From Actinomycetes bacterium (GTDB taxonomy: Bacteria > Actinomycetota > Acidimicrobiia > Acidimicrobiales > Bog-793): 58,451 bases of DNA. Below, piece after piece: positions 26,533-35,115 of this stretch. Made by a program: the position numbers and the translations under genes. The first letter of the stretch is position 1. Each line of letters opens with the position of its first letter. The notes below the pieces were generated by a model that was not told the DNA's origin, searched no databases, and saw only the letters and a program-made list of their open reading frames with translations. The stretch is taken from assembly GCA_021829645.1 (NCBI GenBank), contig JAKBPI010000008.1:1-58451 (forward strand), given 5' to 3'.

Positions 26533-27876
26533 TTGTCACTCGACCATAAAGATCACTCTTGCAATACGAATCACTCAATTCATTCTACGGATTACGTGAC
26601 CGGCGATAAAAAATCTGTTGCTGAGCGACTATCCCACTTTATACACAAGCTTTTTGATGGAGTTCCATCAGTAAAAATAGAATTTTGGGATGGGAGTTCT
26701 CTCGGTACCCGAGATACTAAAGAGCGCATTATTGTGACATCCAGGCGTGCTTTGAGATATCTTTTGTGGTCTCCCAACGAACTTGGTCTCAGTAGGGCAT
26801 ACATCATGGGAGACATCCGCATTGAAGGAGATATTTTTCGACTTTTGGCTGTATTAGATTCTCAAATACCGAAATATATCAAGATATCATCCCGTGATGT
26901 ATTTAAATTATTTATCGTAAGCTCAAGGCTGGGTATTTTTGGTCCTCCGCCTAAGGTGCCAGAGGAAGAATTCAAACCTCACAAAAAGGGCCTACACAAC
27001 CTGAGTAGCGATAAAAAAGCCATTAGCCATCATTATGACGTAGGAAATGATTTTTATCGGCTTATTCTCGGTGAGTCAATGACGTATTCGTGTGCACGAT
27101 TTATCGGTGATGTTTATACCTTAGCCCAAGCCCAAGAGGCAAAGCACGATTTGATATGTGCAAAACTCGGGCTTAGAGAGCAATCCGGTCTAAAATTGCT
27201 CGATATCGGTTGCGGATGGGGAAGTATGGCAATTCATGCTGCCAAAAGATACAATGCCTATGTCCTTGGTATTACTTTATCTGAGAAGCAGGCTTCATAC
27301 GCTAGGCAAAGAGTCAGGGAAGCTGGTTTAGAGGATAGGGTTGAGATAAGGGTCCAAGACTATCGAACCATAAAAAATGAGCAATTCGATGCCGTATCCT
27401 CGGTCGGCATGTTTGAACACGTTGGGACCGCGCGTTCCAAGGAATATTTTACGCAAATCAGATCACTGCTTTTACCTGGGGGTCGCTTGTGTAATCACGC
27501 GATTTCAAAGCCAGGCGGTTCTAAATTAGGCTATAAAACATTTGCCAACCGCTACGTTTTCCCTGACGGGGAATTACAAGATGTCGGAAACGTCGTTCTT
27601 GTGATGGAAGAGGCGGGTTTCGAAGTGAGAGATGTCGAGTCTCTCAGAGAACACTACGACCAAACTCTACACTGTTGGGTTGAGAATTTGGAAAACAATT
27701 ATGACGAAGTCGTCCGCCTGGTGGGAGAACATAGGGTAAGGGCGTGGCATCTTTATATGGCGGCTTCTGCCAACGGGTTTAGGAGTAATCACATGTCTAT
27801 TCACCAAGTATTGGGAGTCGTGCCATGGAGCGACGGTAAAAGCTACATGCCTCCGACGCGCAACTCTTGGGGATAG
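26533..27876 (+). CDS. cfa: cyclopropane-fatty-acyl-phospholipid synthase family methyltransferase
   Basis: SAM-dependent enzyme that methylenates or methylates unsaturated acyl chains of membrane phospholipids. The ISHHYDVGNDFYRLIL block, MTYSCARF, SAM motif KLLDIGCGWGSMAIHAAK, GITLSEKQASYARQR, SSVGMFEHVG and the late SIHQVLGVV segment are all typical. Cys and His of the bicarbonate site region are present. I start at TTG 26533 because GGGGAGG lies at 26522-26528; longer in-frame starts at 26425 and GTG 26509 have no ribosome site. About 447 residues. The product may be a cyclopropane or a branched (tuberculostearic-type) chain. Confidence 0.92.
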   Translation: MSLDHKDHSCNTNHSIHSTDYVTGDKKSVAERLSHFIHKLFDGVPSVKIEFWDGSSLGTRDTKERIIVTSRRALRYLLWSPNELGLSRAYIMGDIRIEGDIFRLLAVLDSQIPKYIKISSRDVFKLFIVSSRLGIFGPPPKVPEEEFKPHKKGLHNLSSDKKAISHHYDVGNDFYRLILGESMTYSCARFIGDVYTLAQAQEAKHDLICAKLGLREQSGLKLLDIGCGWGSMAIHAAKRYNAYVLGITLSEKQASYARQRVREAGLEDRVEIRVQDYRTIKNEQFDAVSSVGMFEHVGTARSKEYFTQIRSLLLPGGRLCNHAISKPGGSKLGYKTFANRYVFPDGELQDVGNVVLVMEEAGFEVRDVESLREHYDQTLHCWVENLENNYDEVVRLVGEHRVRAWHLYMAASANGFRSNHMSIHQVLGVVPWSDGKSYMPPTRNSWG

Positions 27877-27914
27877 GAAAGAATCGATAAAAAGATTCAG
27901 CTAAGCTTAGTGTT

Positions 27915-28823
27915 TTACTCGTTGTTGGTAGCAGCGTTGATTGCGCTTATCGTGTTGAGCTGAGACATCATACCTGACAACTCCGCTGGTATTATTATCT
28001 TACTTGCAGGGGTGGATGCGATCTGTTTAAGAGTTTCAAAGTATTGCAACAGAATGGTGTTTGGGTCCAGCTTTTCTGCTGTGCTGAAAATCGATTGCAG
28101 GGCTTCGGCGTATCCGTTGGCTTTCAAAATGGCAGCCTGACGCTCTCCCTCTGCTTTTAGTATTTCAGCTTTTTGCTGACCTTCTGCTCTGGTGATAGCG
28201 GCTTGACGCTCGCCTTCAGCGGTAAGAATTCCGGCTTCCTTTTTCCCTTCGGCTTCCGTGACGGCGGCACGGCGTGTGCGCTCGGCTGACATCTGTCTGG
28301 TCATTGCCTCTTGGACTCCCGGGGGAGGATTAATTTCCCTTACTTCGACGTTGGTAATTTTTACCCCCCACCTTTCGGTCACGTCATCAAGGCGTACTCT
28401 AAGAGACGAGTTCATAGCTTCCCTTTTGGAGAGGATATCGTCAAGGGACATATCGCCTACCACGCTTCGCAGTGTGGTGGCGGCGATATTTAATGCAGCA
28501 CCGGCAAAATTCTCTACAGAAAGGACGGATTGTTGAGGATCAACTACTTTATAGAAGATGATAAAGTCGATTGAAATGGGGGCGTTGTCTTTGGTGATAG
28601 CCGTTTGTTGCGGTATTTCTAGGTATTGTTCCCTTAGGTCCACGATTTTTGTCTTATCCGTAACAGGGTTAATGAAGGTCAAGCCCGGTCCCTTGACGCC
28701 TATTGCTCTCCCAAGTCTAAATAGCACAATTCTTTGGTATTCGCTTATAATTCTTACGGAGCGTACGGTGAACGTTATCGCTATCAATAGAACAACCACT
28801 ATGACAATTTCAAATATAACCAT
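27915..28823 (-). CDS. SPFH/stomatin-like membrane protein
   Basis: Band-7 protein: one N-terminal helix (IVIVVVLLIAITFTV), then the SPFH domain with IISEYQRIVLFRLGR, KGPGLTFINPVTDK, QTAITKDNAPISIDFIIFYK and LDDILSKREAMNSSLR. The C-terminal part is a coiled coil made of tandem AEGxxxAxIxxAEG units (about residues 190-245), the usual oligomerisation region. Such proteins form ring-like membrane scaffolds and often regulate a membrane protease. It lies 59 bases after the nfeD-like gene on the same strand, its standard partner. Confidence 0.93.
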   Translation of the reverse strand: MVIFEIVIVVVLLIAITFTVRSVRIISEYQRIVLFRLGRAIGVKGPGLTFINPVTDKTKIVDLREQYLEIPQQTAITKDNAPISIDFIIFYKVVDPQQSVLSVENFAGAALNIAATTLRSVVGDMSLDDILSKREAMNSSLRVRLDDVTERWGVKITNVEVREINPPPGVQEAMTRQMSAERTRRAAVTEAEGKKEAGILTAEGERQAAITRAEGQQKAEILKAEGERQAAILKANGYAEALQSIFSTAEKLDPNTILLQYFETLKQIASTPASKIIIPAELSGMMSQLNTISAINAATNNE

Positions 28824-28882
28824 ATCAATTCCCTGTCTAGATGAGCTTTTTCAATTTCAAATACGAGTCTCTCATAAGATAT

Positions 28883-29497
28883 CTATGGGCTTTCCTCTGG
28901 ACGTGAAAGACCACGACCTCTTTTTTTACCTAGTCCGTCCGATGACAGACTTATATCTTTTATGCCGAACAAAGTTTGCGACAGGGAAGGATCTTTGGCA
29001 AAATAGGAAACGTCATCTGCTGCAATCACCTCTAACCTGACAGAAGTGGATGAAATAATGTCCACTTTAGATCCGGCTTTTATTTCTCCGTTTGCCGAGG
29101 TCGCCGACCATAACTCACCGCCAGCTTGCACGACTCCGGTGGGATTCAAATCACTGACGGCAACTCCGTTTATAAGAGCAGGTTTTCTATAGTGTCGAGA
29201 AGTATTATTTTGTCTGTACTCATGCTTTAGTAGTAAAGCTGAAAAGATTATAATTGCCAAGTTAATTCCCAAGAGAAAATATATTGTTCCGTTACCTCCG
29301 CTTGTTGCCAATATAGCCGCCAGGAAACCAGTTGAGAGTATTACGGAGAGCACAGAAACAAGATGAGAGTGAGGACCAAAATGCATGCCCAGAACAAGGG
29401 CAAGTACCGCTATTCCTAATAAAATGCCGCTTGCAAATAACACAGCCGCTCCTCTTGCTACTATATTACAGCTTAAAGCCTTTTGTGCGTACGGCAA
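28883..29497 (-). CDS. NfeD-like membrane protein
   Basis: About 204 residues: three or four hydrophobic helices in the first 100, then a C-terminal OB-fold with GVAVSDLNPTGVVQAGGELW and IKAGSKVDIISSTSVRLEV, the short NfeD form. NfeD proteins pair with stomatins, and the OB domain is thought to bind the SPFH protein. No ClpP-like protease domain is present, so this is the short NfeD1b type. A 50-residue tail after the OB fold ends in a basic run (KKRGRGLSR). First gene of a two-gene unit. Confidence 0.85.
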   Translation of the reverse strand: MPYAQKALSCNIVARGAAVLFASGILLGIAVLALVLGMHFGPHSHLVSVLSVILSTGFLAAILATSGGNGTIYFLLGINLAIIIFSALLLKHEYRQNNTSRHYRKPALINGVAVSDLNPTGVVQAGGELWSATSANGEIKAGSKVDIISSTSVRLEVIAADDVSYFAKDPSLSQTLFGIKDISLSSDGLGKKRGRGLSRPEESP

Positions 29498-29664
29498 AAT
29501 ATGTTTATATTTTTATGTGTTAAGTATTAAGTTAAGAAGACTTTTGCATAATAAGATACTAAAACTTGTTTTCCTCAGTATAGTAATTTTTTATAACGTA
29601 CTCTCTTTTAATCATTGCAGGTCTGCTTTCGATAGCGATATTTGCCGGACGCATCAGTCGTAGG

Positions 29665-31224
29665 GTGGTTCCGGAAGTAGTTGTTTTTATGACCATAGGA
29701 ATCTTGATAGGTCCGCATGGTCCGTTGCCTGTTATGACTGATGCGGTATCAAAAAAGCTTAACGTAGTGACAAATCTGACCCTGGGTGCCGTCATGTTTA
29801 TCATAGGAGAGCGTCTTTTGTTTACCGACCTCAGACGTTACGGCAAGCGAATCTTTTATCTTCTTTTTGGTCAGGTGCTTGTAACGAGTCTTTTGGTTGG
29901 ATTTGCGGTCAAGACAGTGGGAGCCAGTCCTTCTTTGTCTGTCGTACTAGCCATCATCGCAACAGAAACCGGAGCTTTGACGGTTGCCGCAGTATGTAGC
30001 AAGGAGCGTTTGGGGGCGGAGAAAAAGGCAGATTTTTTGATGTCAGCAGTAGGGGTTACAAACGTGGTAACCGCATTCATCTTTGGTTTAGCGTATCCGT
30101 TGTTACTGGCTGCCACTGGGAGAGTGACTGGATTCAGTCATATTCTTTTAGTTTTTTTCAAGATCATGGCCGCCTCCTTTGTCGTTGGTATCATCGCCGG
30201 TATTTTGCTAGTGGTTGTCGCTAAGTATTTTGAGAGCTCAGGAGAACTCCTGGTGATCCAAGTTATAACTTTATTGGCAGTAGTCGGCATCTCTTCGTGG
30301 ATTGGCAGCTCGGTGGTGATTTCTATGTTGACGGCAGGACTGGTTGCCGTAAATATGGCTCCAGATACGGCCAAAAGACTATTTTCTTCTTTAAAGCCGA
30401 TGGAACCAATAATATATTTGATTTTTTTCTTGATTGCCGGCGCGGGTTTTGATCCGCGTCTTTTATCAAGTGCGGGAGAGATAGGCGGTGTCTATATAGC
30501 CGCTAGGATCGTGGGTAAAGTTGTCGGTGCTCTCTTCGGGGCATTGACACCCGATACCTCCCTAAAACAGGCTTGGAAGTATGGAACGGCAATGTTGCCG
30601 CATGCCGGTTTAGCTGTTGGGTTGCTAGCCTTTATGCTGCAAAATACGCCCGGACTCGGTACAAAAAGCGCAACCATAGTTTTAGCATCAATTATTCTGT
30701 TTGAGACGATAGGACCTATTTTTACCAGGAGATTGCTCAAGGCAGATTCCGGAATTTCCTTCAGTGAATTGCGTCTTGGTTCACAGAGGGTACAGTCGGA
30801 AGGCGGAGCAGATGTATTACTGCTTTTGGAGTACAGCTCATATAATGTTTATCATCTCAAAAAATTATTTCTAACTGTGGGGCAATTCAGTAACTACCTA
30901 CAGGTGGGTGTGGTATCTAAATTTGACGTCGGCACTACTCCTTTGCAGAATGACTCTCGGGATCACCTTCTGGGTAAGGAGATATCTGTTCTCGTGGAAG
31001 AATTAAACTTAAATGCGGACTTCACCCTTCTTCCTGCGCTCGATTTATTGGGAGGGAAAGTCTCATGCTTTCAGAAAGCAAGGTTCGATATCATTATTTT
31101 ATGCGGCCCATCCCACAAAAACAGATTCAAGCACATGAAAGCCGCGTTGGATCGGTATATGAATAAAGACGATTCTTCCCTGATACTCTATTACGATCTT
31201 CCGTCATTCGTTCGCTTCGATTAG
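29665..31224 (+). CDS. cation/proton antiporter (CPA family)
   Basis: Multi-pass Na+(K+)/H+ exchanger: TIGILIGPHGPLPVMTD, LGAVMFIIGERLLFTDLR, IIATETGALTVAAVC, two-helix hairpins through residue 365, then a hydrophilic C-terminal domain of about 150 residues. GTG 29665 is the first usual start, but it leaves out the conserved first half of helix 1. The same frame is open back to 29587 and reads TYSLLIIAGLLSIAIFAGR before VVPE, exactly what the family has there. The only codons near that N terminus are ATA 29593, ATC 29611, ATT 29614 and CTG 29623. The true start therefore lies upstream at a rare codon, or a base is missing in the T run 29587-29592. Confidence 0.87.
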   Translation: MVPEVVVFMTIGILIGPHGPLPVMTDAVSKKLNVVTNLTLGAVMFIIGERLLFTDLRRYGKRIFYLLFGQVLVTSLLVGFAVKTVGASPSLSVVLAIIATETGALTVAAVCSKERLGAEKKADFLMSAVGVTNVVTAFIFGLAYPLLLAATGRVTGFSHILLVFFKIMAASFVVGIIAGILLVVVAKYFESSGELLVIQVITLLAVVGISSWIGSSVVISMLTAGLVAVNMAPDTAKRLFSSLKPMEPIIYLIFFLIAGAGFDPRLLSSAGEIGGVYIAARIVGKVVGALFGALTPDTSLKQAWKYGTAMLPHAGLAVGLLAFMLQNTPGLGTKSATIVLASIILFETIGPIFTRRLLKADSGISFSELRLGSQRVQSEGGADVLLLLEYSSYNVYHLKKLFLTVGQFSNYLQVGVVSKFDVGTTPLQNDSRDHLLGKEISVLVEELNLNADFTLLPALDLLGGKVSCFQKARFDIIILCGPSHKNRFKHMKAALDRYMNKDDSSLILYYDLPSFVRFD

Positions 31225-31251
31225 CAAGCGTCAAAGTCTTGAGATGGGGCA

Positions 31252-33456
31252 TCACCGATTTCCGGACTCCAAAGCGCGTACGATAAGTTTGGCGTAGAAT
31301 TTGGCTCCGACAGGGTTTAAGTGGATATGATCAGGATAAAAGTAGTTGGGATGTTTCTGACCTATTTGATACCAATTTACCACTGATACATTGTGCAGAG
31401 TTGTGGCCACCGTAGCTATGGAGCTGTTCACTTCGGATCCCCAAGGGTCCGGAACCAAAGCGTTTACCAGAACTATTTTTTTCATCGGTCCTAAGGAAGC
31501 GATCAGATGCAGAAGTTCTTGAGCTGTATAGCCTCCGTTTGTTCCTAGCTCTATAATGAGATAATTCCCTATAGCTCCCTCCCTCTTCAACTTGGGAACG
31601 TCTGCTTGGACTTGCCAAATCTGTTGCCCGACGATGGCATCTATGGTGATGTCCGGTAACATTTGTTTAAGGTAAGGAGCCGCATCGATCATAATCGAAT
31701 CACCTATTGCCGTTACTCCAACTCCGCTTATGGGTACCCTTGTGCGTGTGCCGTGCAACTCAAGACCGTTGATATTGAGAGGAGGAAGGTTGAACGTTGA
31801 AATTGGGACCGGAGCTAACCGGGGTATGGCAAACGGATAAGAATCATAAAAGAAATTCTTTTCTATGTTGTCAATGTCGTAGACTTCGGCAACTGTATTC
31901 ATAAAAGGAATACTTTCTATGGCTTTTACAGGACGAACCAGGTTGTCAAAGATGGCATCTGTAGTTGTGGGATATGTGACGGTAACAGTCGTTGCAGGCT
32001 GTGGTAAGTGACCTTTCGAGGTTTTATTTTTTGGCACAATAGATGTAGGGTTGTCACTTTCACCGGAATAGTCTGTTTTGCTACCCTGAATAACACCCGC
32101 TACGGCAAGAAGACATACGATTGTGTTGGTTGTCAAAAGAAGTGACACAAGAGAAGTGGTGAGTCGTTTACGTGGCGGTTTACTCTTATAGACGTGAATA
32201 ATTTGCTGATAGGCGGACAACCTATATATTTTTGAGGGCTTTACCGATTTGGTTTTTGTTTTATTGGAGCCCGTTAAGTTTCCCTTTTTCTCGATAGAGA
32301 GTTTTGATGACGTTAATTTTGCCGTACGAGGATCGACAGTCGGTTGTAATCTCCACTTTTTATATCGGTTCCAATGAGTGCCGATAGCACCGTGTCGTAT
32401 TGGCTGTTCTAGATACTTCCATGACAGAGTGGCAAAAGCAAAGCTGGCCGCTATCTGTAGAACCGAACGCACCAAGTTGGGAGGTGCGTTGTAGGGAGTC
32501 GTCAGAATGATTATTGGATAATGCCAAATATATACACCGTATGATCGTTCTCCGATCCACTTCAGCAAAGGGGTCGATAATAGCTTGGCAATAGCAGTGG
32601 TGGGTAAGATGGCTATTGTAATGAGAGCAACCGTGAGGAGAGAGGAAACCAACATCCCTCCTTGGTAGAGAAATCGCGAGTACTCGTTCGTTTGCCAAAA
32701 CATGAGTAAAAGACCCAGGAAAGAGAGCCCCCCGAGTATGTTGGCCAATCTATTGACTTTTTGGGATACGATAACCTTTTTATCTCTGGGTCTATAGATG
32801 GCAAGCAAAGCTCCGATCAGGAGAGCAAAGGCTCGGGTATCCGTACCGTCATAGAGTCTTGTCGGATCAGCATATGGCTGATATAAAATAGCCATTTCTG
32901 ATACAGAAGCCGCGATTCCAAAAGTGGTAATCATACCCAGAACTTTTTTTGATCCGGATATTTTCATAATTGCGATAATGAGCAGAGGCCAAATCAAATA
33001 GAACTGTTCTTCTATGGCAAGAGACCAGAGATGTCCAAGTGGGGTTGGCGGACCGAATTGGGCAAAATAGGAAACGTGTTCAAAGATGAACCACCAGTTA
33101 CTGTAATAAAACATCGCTGGTAGCATGTCACTTTTAACTTGAGGCAATTGTGTGGTGTTGAATAGCGCACACCAGCCAAGTACGATGAAGAGCATCGTAA
33201 ATAGAGCGGGAAGTAAACGACGGGCTCTTCTTAGCCAAAACATTTTGAGTTTGACAAAACCATTTTTTTTGTATTCACCAAGCAGAAGGTCTGTTATGAG
33301 ATATCCAGATAATACAAAAAAAACATTTACGCCGAGCAGACCGCCTTGAGCCCAGCCGTATCCTAAGTGATAAAAAATCACTGCCAAAACAGCCAGAGCT
33401 CGTATGCCATCTAGAGCAGGTATATAAGATTTGGACCCTTCGATTGGCTCAGGCAT
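31252..33456 (-). CDS. membrane acyltransferase (AT3) with C-terminal SGNH domain
   Basis: OafA/OatA-like protein that transfers acyl groups to cell-surface glycans. Residues 1-370 form about ten helices with the acyltransferase-3 signatures YIPALDGIRALAVLAVIFYH, GVNVFFVLSGYLI and LGHLWSLAIEEQFYLIWPL. A second region from about 440 has one helix, then a Thr/Pro-rich linker and an extracytoplasmic SGNH esterase-like domain: GDS in VTAIGDSIMIDAA, ELGTNGG, and the DHIHLNP triad end. 734 residues is long owing to a basic insert at 370-430. Convergent with the antiporter (27-base gap). Target polymer unknown. Confidence 0.92.
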   Translation of the reverse strand: MPEPIEGSKSYIPALDGIRALAVLAVIFYHLGYGWAQGGLLGVNVFFVLSGYLITDLLLGEYKKNGFVKLKMFWLRRARRLLPALFTMLFIVLGWCALFNTTQLPQVKSDMLPAMFYYSNWWFIFEHVSYFAQFGPPTPLGHLWSLAIEEQFYLIWPLLIIAIMKISGSKKVLGMITTFGIAASVSEMAILYQPYADPTRLYDGTDTRAFALLIGALLAIYRPRDKKVIVSQKVNRLANILGGLSFLGLLLMFWQTNEYSRFLYQGGMLVSSLLTVALITIAILPTTAIAKLLSTPLLKWIGERSYGVYIWHYPIIILTTPYNAPPNLVRSVLQIAASFAFATLSWKYLEQPIRHGAIGTHWNRYKKWRLQPTVDPRTAKLTSSKLSIEKKGNLTGSNKTKTKSVKPSKIYRLSAYQQIIHVYKSKPPRKRLTTSLVSLLLTTNTIVCLLAVAGVIQGSKTDYSGESDNPTSIVPKNKTSKGHLPQPATTVTVTYPTTTDAIFDNLVRPVKAIESIPFMNTVAEVYDIDNIEKNFFYDSYPFAIPRLAPVPISTFNLPPLNINGLELHGTRTRVPISGVGVTAIGDSIMIDAAPYLKQMLPDITIDAIVGQQIWQVQADVPKLKREGAIGNYLIIELGTNGGYTAQELLHLIASLGPMKKIVLVNALVPDPWGSEVNSSIATVATTLHNVSVVNWYQIGQKHPNYFYPDHIHLNPVGAKFYAKLIVRALESGNR

Positions 33457-33810
33457 GTACGGTTACATTAAATTTATCAAATATTAAAAATGCATACGCA
33501 TGACATATGTATATATTAATCATATAAATATCTCTAGATACTTTTTCATTATGCTGCCTCAATAAATATTATCTATATAGTTATCAAACTCTAGATTGTA
33601 TACGAACAATCATAATTTTATATTGCAAGTAGATACTTTTTATTAGCGGGCTACAAATACTCCTGCACGGTATCTCCTCTGAAATTTTCTTAATTTCTAT
33701 TTGCCGTGAGCTAAATTGTAAGGTCTTGGCTGTGTCAGATATATTCCCAACAAGCGCATCAACGGTGTAGCGTTGGCATAAGATAAAACAATATAAAAGG
33801 AGACATCTGT
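33457..33810. other. 354-base AT-rich non-coding gap
   Basis: Lies between two divergent genes, the acyltransferase (minus) and the DUF3107 gene (plus). I see no conserved gene and no strong hairpin; the sequence is very AT-rich around 33480-33640 with several TATAAT-like words, so it probably holds both promoters. AAAGGAG just before 33811 is the ribosome site of the next gene. Confidence 0.6.
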
Positions 33811-34047
33811 ATGGATATCAAAATAGGAGTTATCAACCATCCGAGAGAATTGGATATCGAAATGGGGGACACGGTCAAAAAAGAGCAAGTGTTAAGTGCT
33901 ATTGAATCTGCAATGTCTGGAGACAGCGGTGTTCTTTGGTTGACAGATAAAAAGGGACGTCAGGTGGGAGTACCCAATTCCAAGATAGCTTATATCGAGA
34001 TAGGTGCCACTACCGAAGAGCGGCGTGTGGGCTTTGGCGCCCAGTAA
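33811..34047 (+). CDS. DUF3107 family protein
   Basis: 78 residues, complete. MDIKIGVINHPRELDIEM, the central GVLWLTDKKGRQVGVP and the end IAYIEIGATTEERRVGFG are the hallmarks of DUF3107, a short actinobacterial family of unknown function that I recall as widespread in the phylum. A strong AAAGGAG precedes the ATG. Only 30 bases separate it from the first ArsA-like ATPase, so the three genes probably form one transcript. Confidence 0.88.
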   Translation: MDIKIGVINHPRELDIEMGDTVKKEQVLSAIESAMSGDSGVLWLTDKKGRQVGVPNSKIAYIEIGATTEERRVGFGAQ

Positions 34048-34077
34048 TTTCTGTTTACGCCGAGTAAGTAGGCGTGA

Positions 34078-35106
34078 GTGACCGAACTGCTTGATAGGCG
34101 CTTAGTCTTTATTACGGGAAAAGGTGGGGTAGGGAAAACCACTCTTGCTGCTGCTCTCGGCTATCTTGCGGCCAAGTTGGGGAAGAAAGTACTTTTGTGT
34201 GAACTGGAACCTAGGGGTAATCTGCCTTTGGTGCTTGGATTGAAAGGTACTGCCTATAACCCGCGTCAGGCCGATGACAATTTGTATGTTATGTCTATGG
34301 ACACCGGGCGTGCTTTGGCGGAGTACGCCCAGATTACTCTGAAGCTTCCTTATTTTGCTTCCATCGGTCCGCTTGGAAATATTATTGAGCTGTTTTCTAT
34401 GGCTGCTCCTGGCGTAAGGGAGATACTGAGTGTAGGGAAACTTTGCTATGAAATACATGAAGGAAACTACGATTTGGTCATAGCAGACGCCAGCGCGACT
34501 GGACATATAGCCGGAATTATGAGAGCAAGCAAGAATGTCCATGATCTGACCGCTACAGGCGTTATTCGTAATCAAACTTCTTGGATGGACGATATTCTTT
34601 ATGATCCCGAACAAACCTCTATTGCCATAACCGCTACTCCGCAGGAAACACCTGTTACTGAGACACTTGATTTATTCAGTACTCTCCTCTCATCTCTCGG
34701 AAATCCCAGTAGCCTTATTTTTGTCAATAAAGTTACCGCTGAACTGTTTAGCAAAAAGGAAGAGCGCCTTTTCTATATGTTGACAGACGGGAAAGCTACC
34801 TCTCAACACGGGGGACAGTTTGTTTCCGGCAAAGCAGCCGTATCGCAACAAAAGACGGCAGGTGAGGAGCCTTTGCTTGAAAATTTGTTCTCTATCGCCG
34901 ATTTGGCAACTCAAGTGAGGCGCAGTGAAGAGGTTCACTTGACTAGGCTTGAATCGGGATTGAAACTAATAAGTGAAAACAAAAAGTATGTTTCGCCAGA
35001 GACTTACTATATACCGTATCTTTTTTTCGGAAAGGATCTTTTTGCTATGACAAAACAGGCGGCCAGACATTTGGCAGAAGAACTATCTATCGAGTTATCA
35101 TCATAG
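34078..35106 (+). CDS. ArsA/Get3-like ATPase, subunit 1
   Basis: Deviant Walker-A P-loop ATPase of the anion-transport/Get3 group. The loop FITGKGGVGKTT has both the signature Lys15 and the P-loop Lys20. Further blocks: VLLCELEPRGNLPLVLGL, IEL, and DLVIADASATGHIAGIMRA in the switch region. 342 residues. GTG start at 34078. Actinobacteria carry two such genes side by side (Rv3679 and Rv3680 in Mycobacterium tuberculosis), thought to form a heteromer that handles membrane-bound or stress-related clients. No arsenic genes are near. Confidence 0.88.
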   Translation: MTELLDRRLVFITGKGGVGKTTLAAALGYLAAKLGKKVLLCELEPRGNLPLVLGLKGTAYNPRQADDNLYVMSMDTGRALAEYAQITLKLPYFASIGPLGNIIELFSMAAPGVREILSVGKLCYEIHEGNYDLVIADASATGHIAGIMRASKNVHDLTATGVIRNQTSWMDDILYDPEQTSIAITATPQETPVTETLDLFSTLLSSLGNPSSLIFVNKVTAELFSKKEERLFYMLTDGKATSQHGGQFVSGKAAVSQQKTAGEEPLLENLFSIADLATQVRRSEEVHLTRLESGLKLISENKKYVSPETYYIPYLFFGKDLFAMTKQAARHLAEELSIELSS

Positions 35107-35115
35107 TCGCTATAT

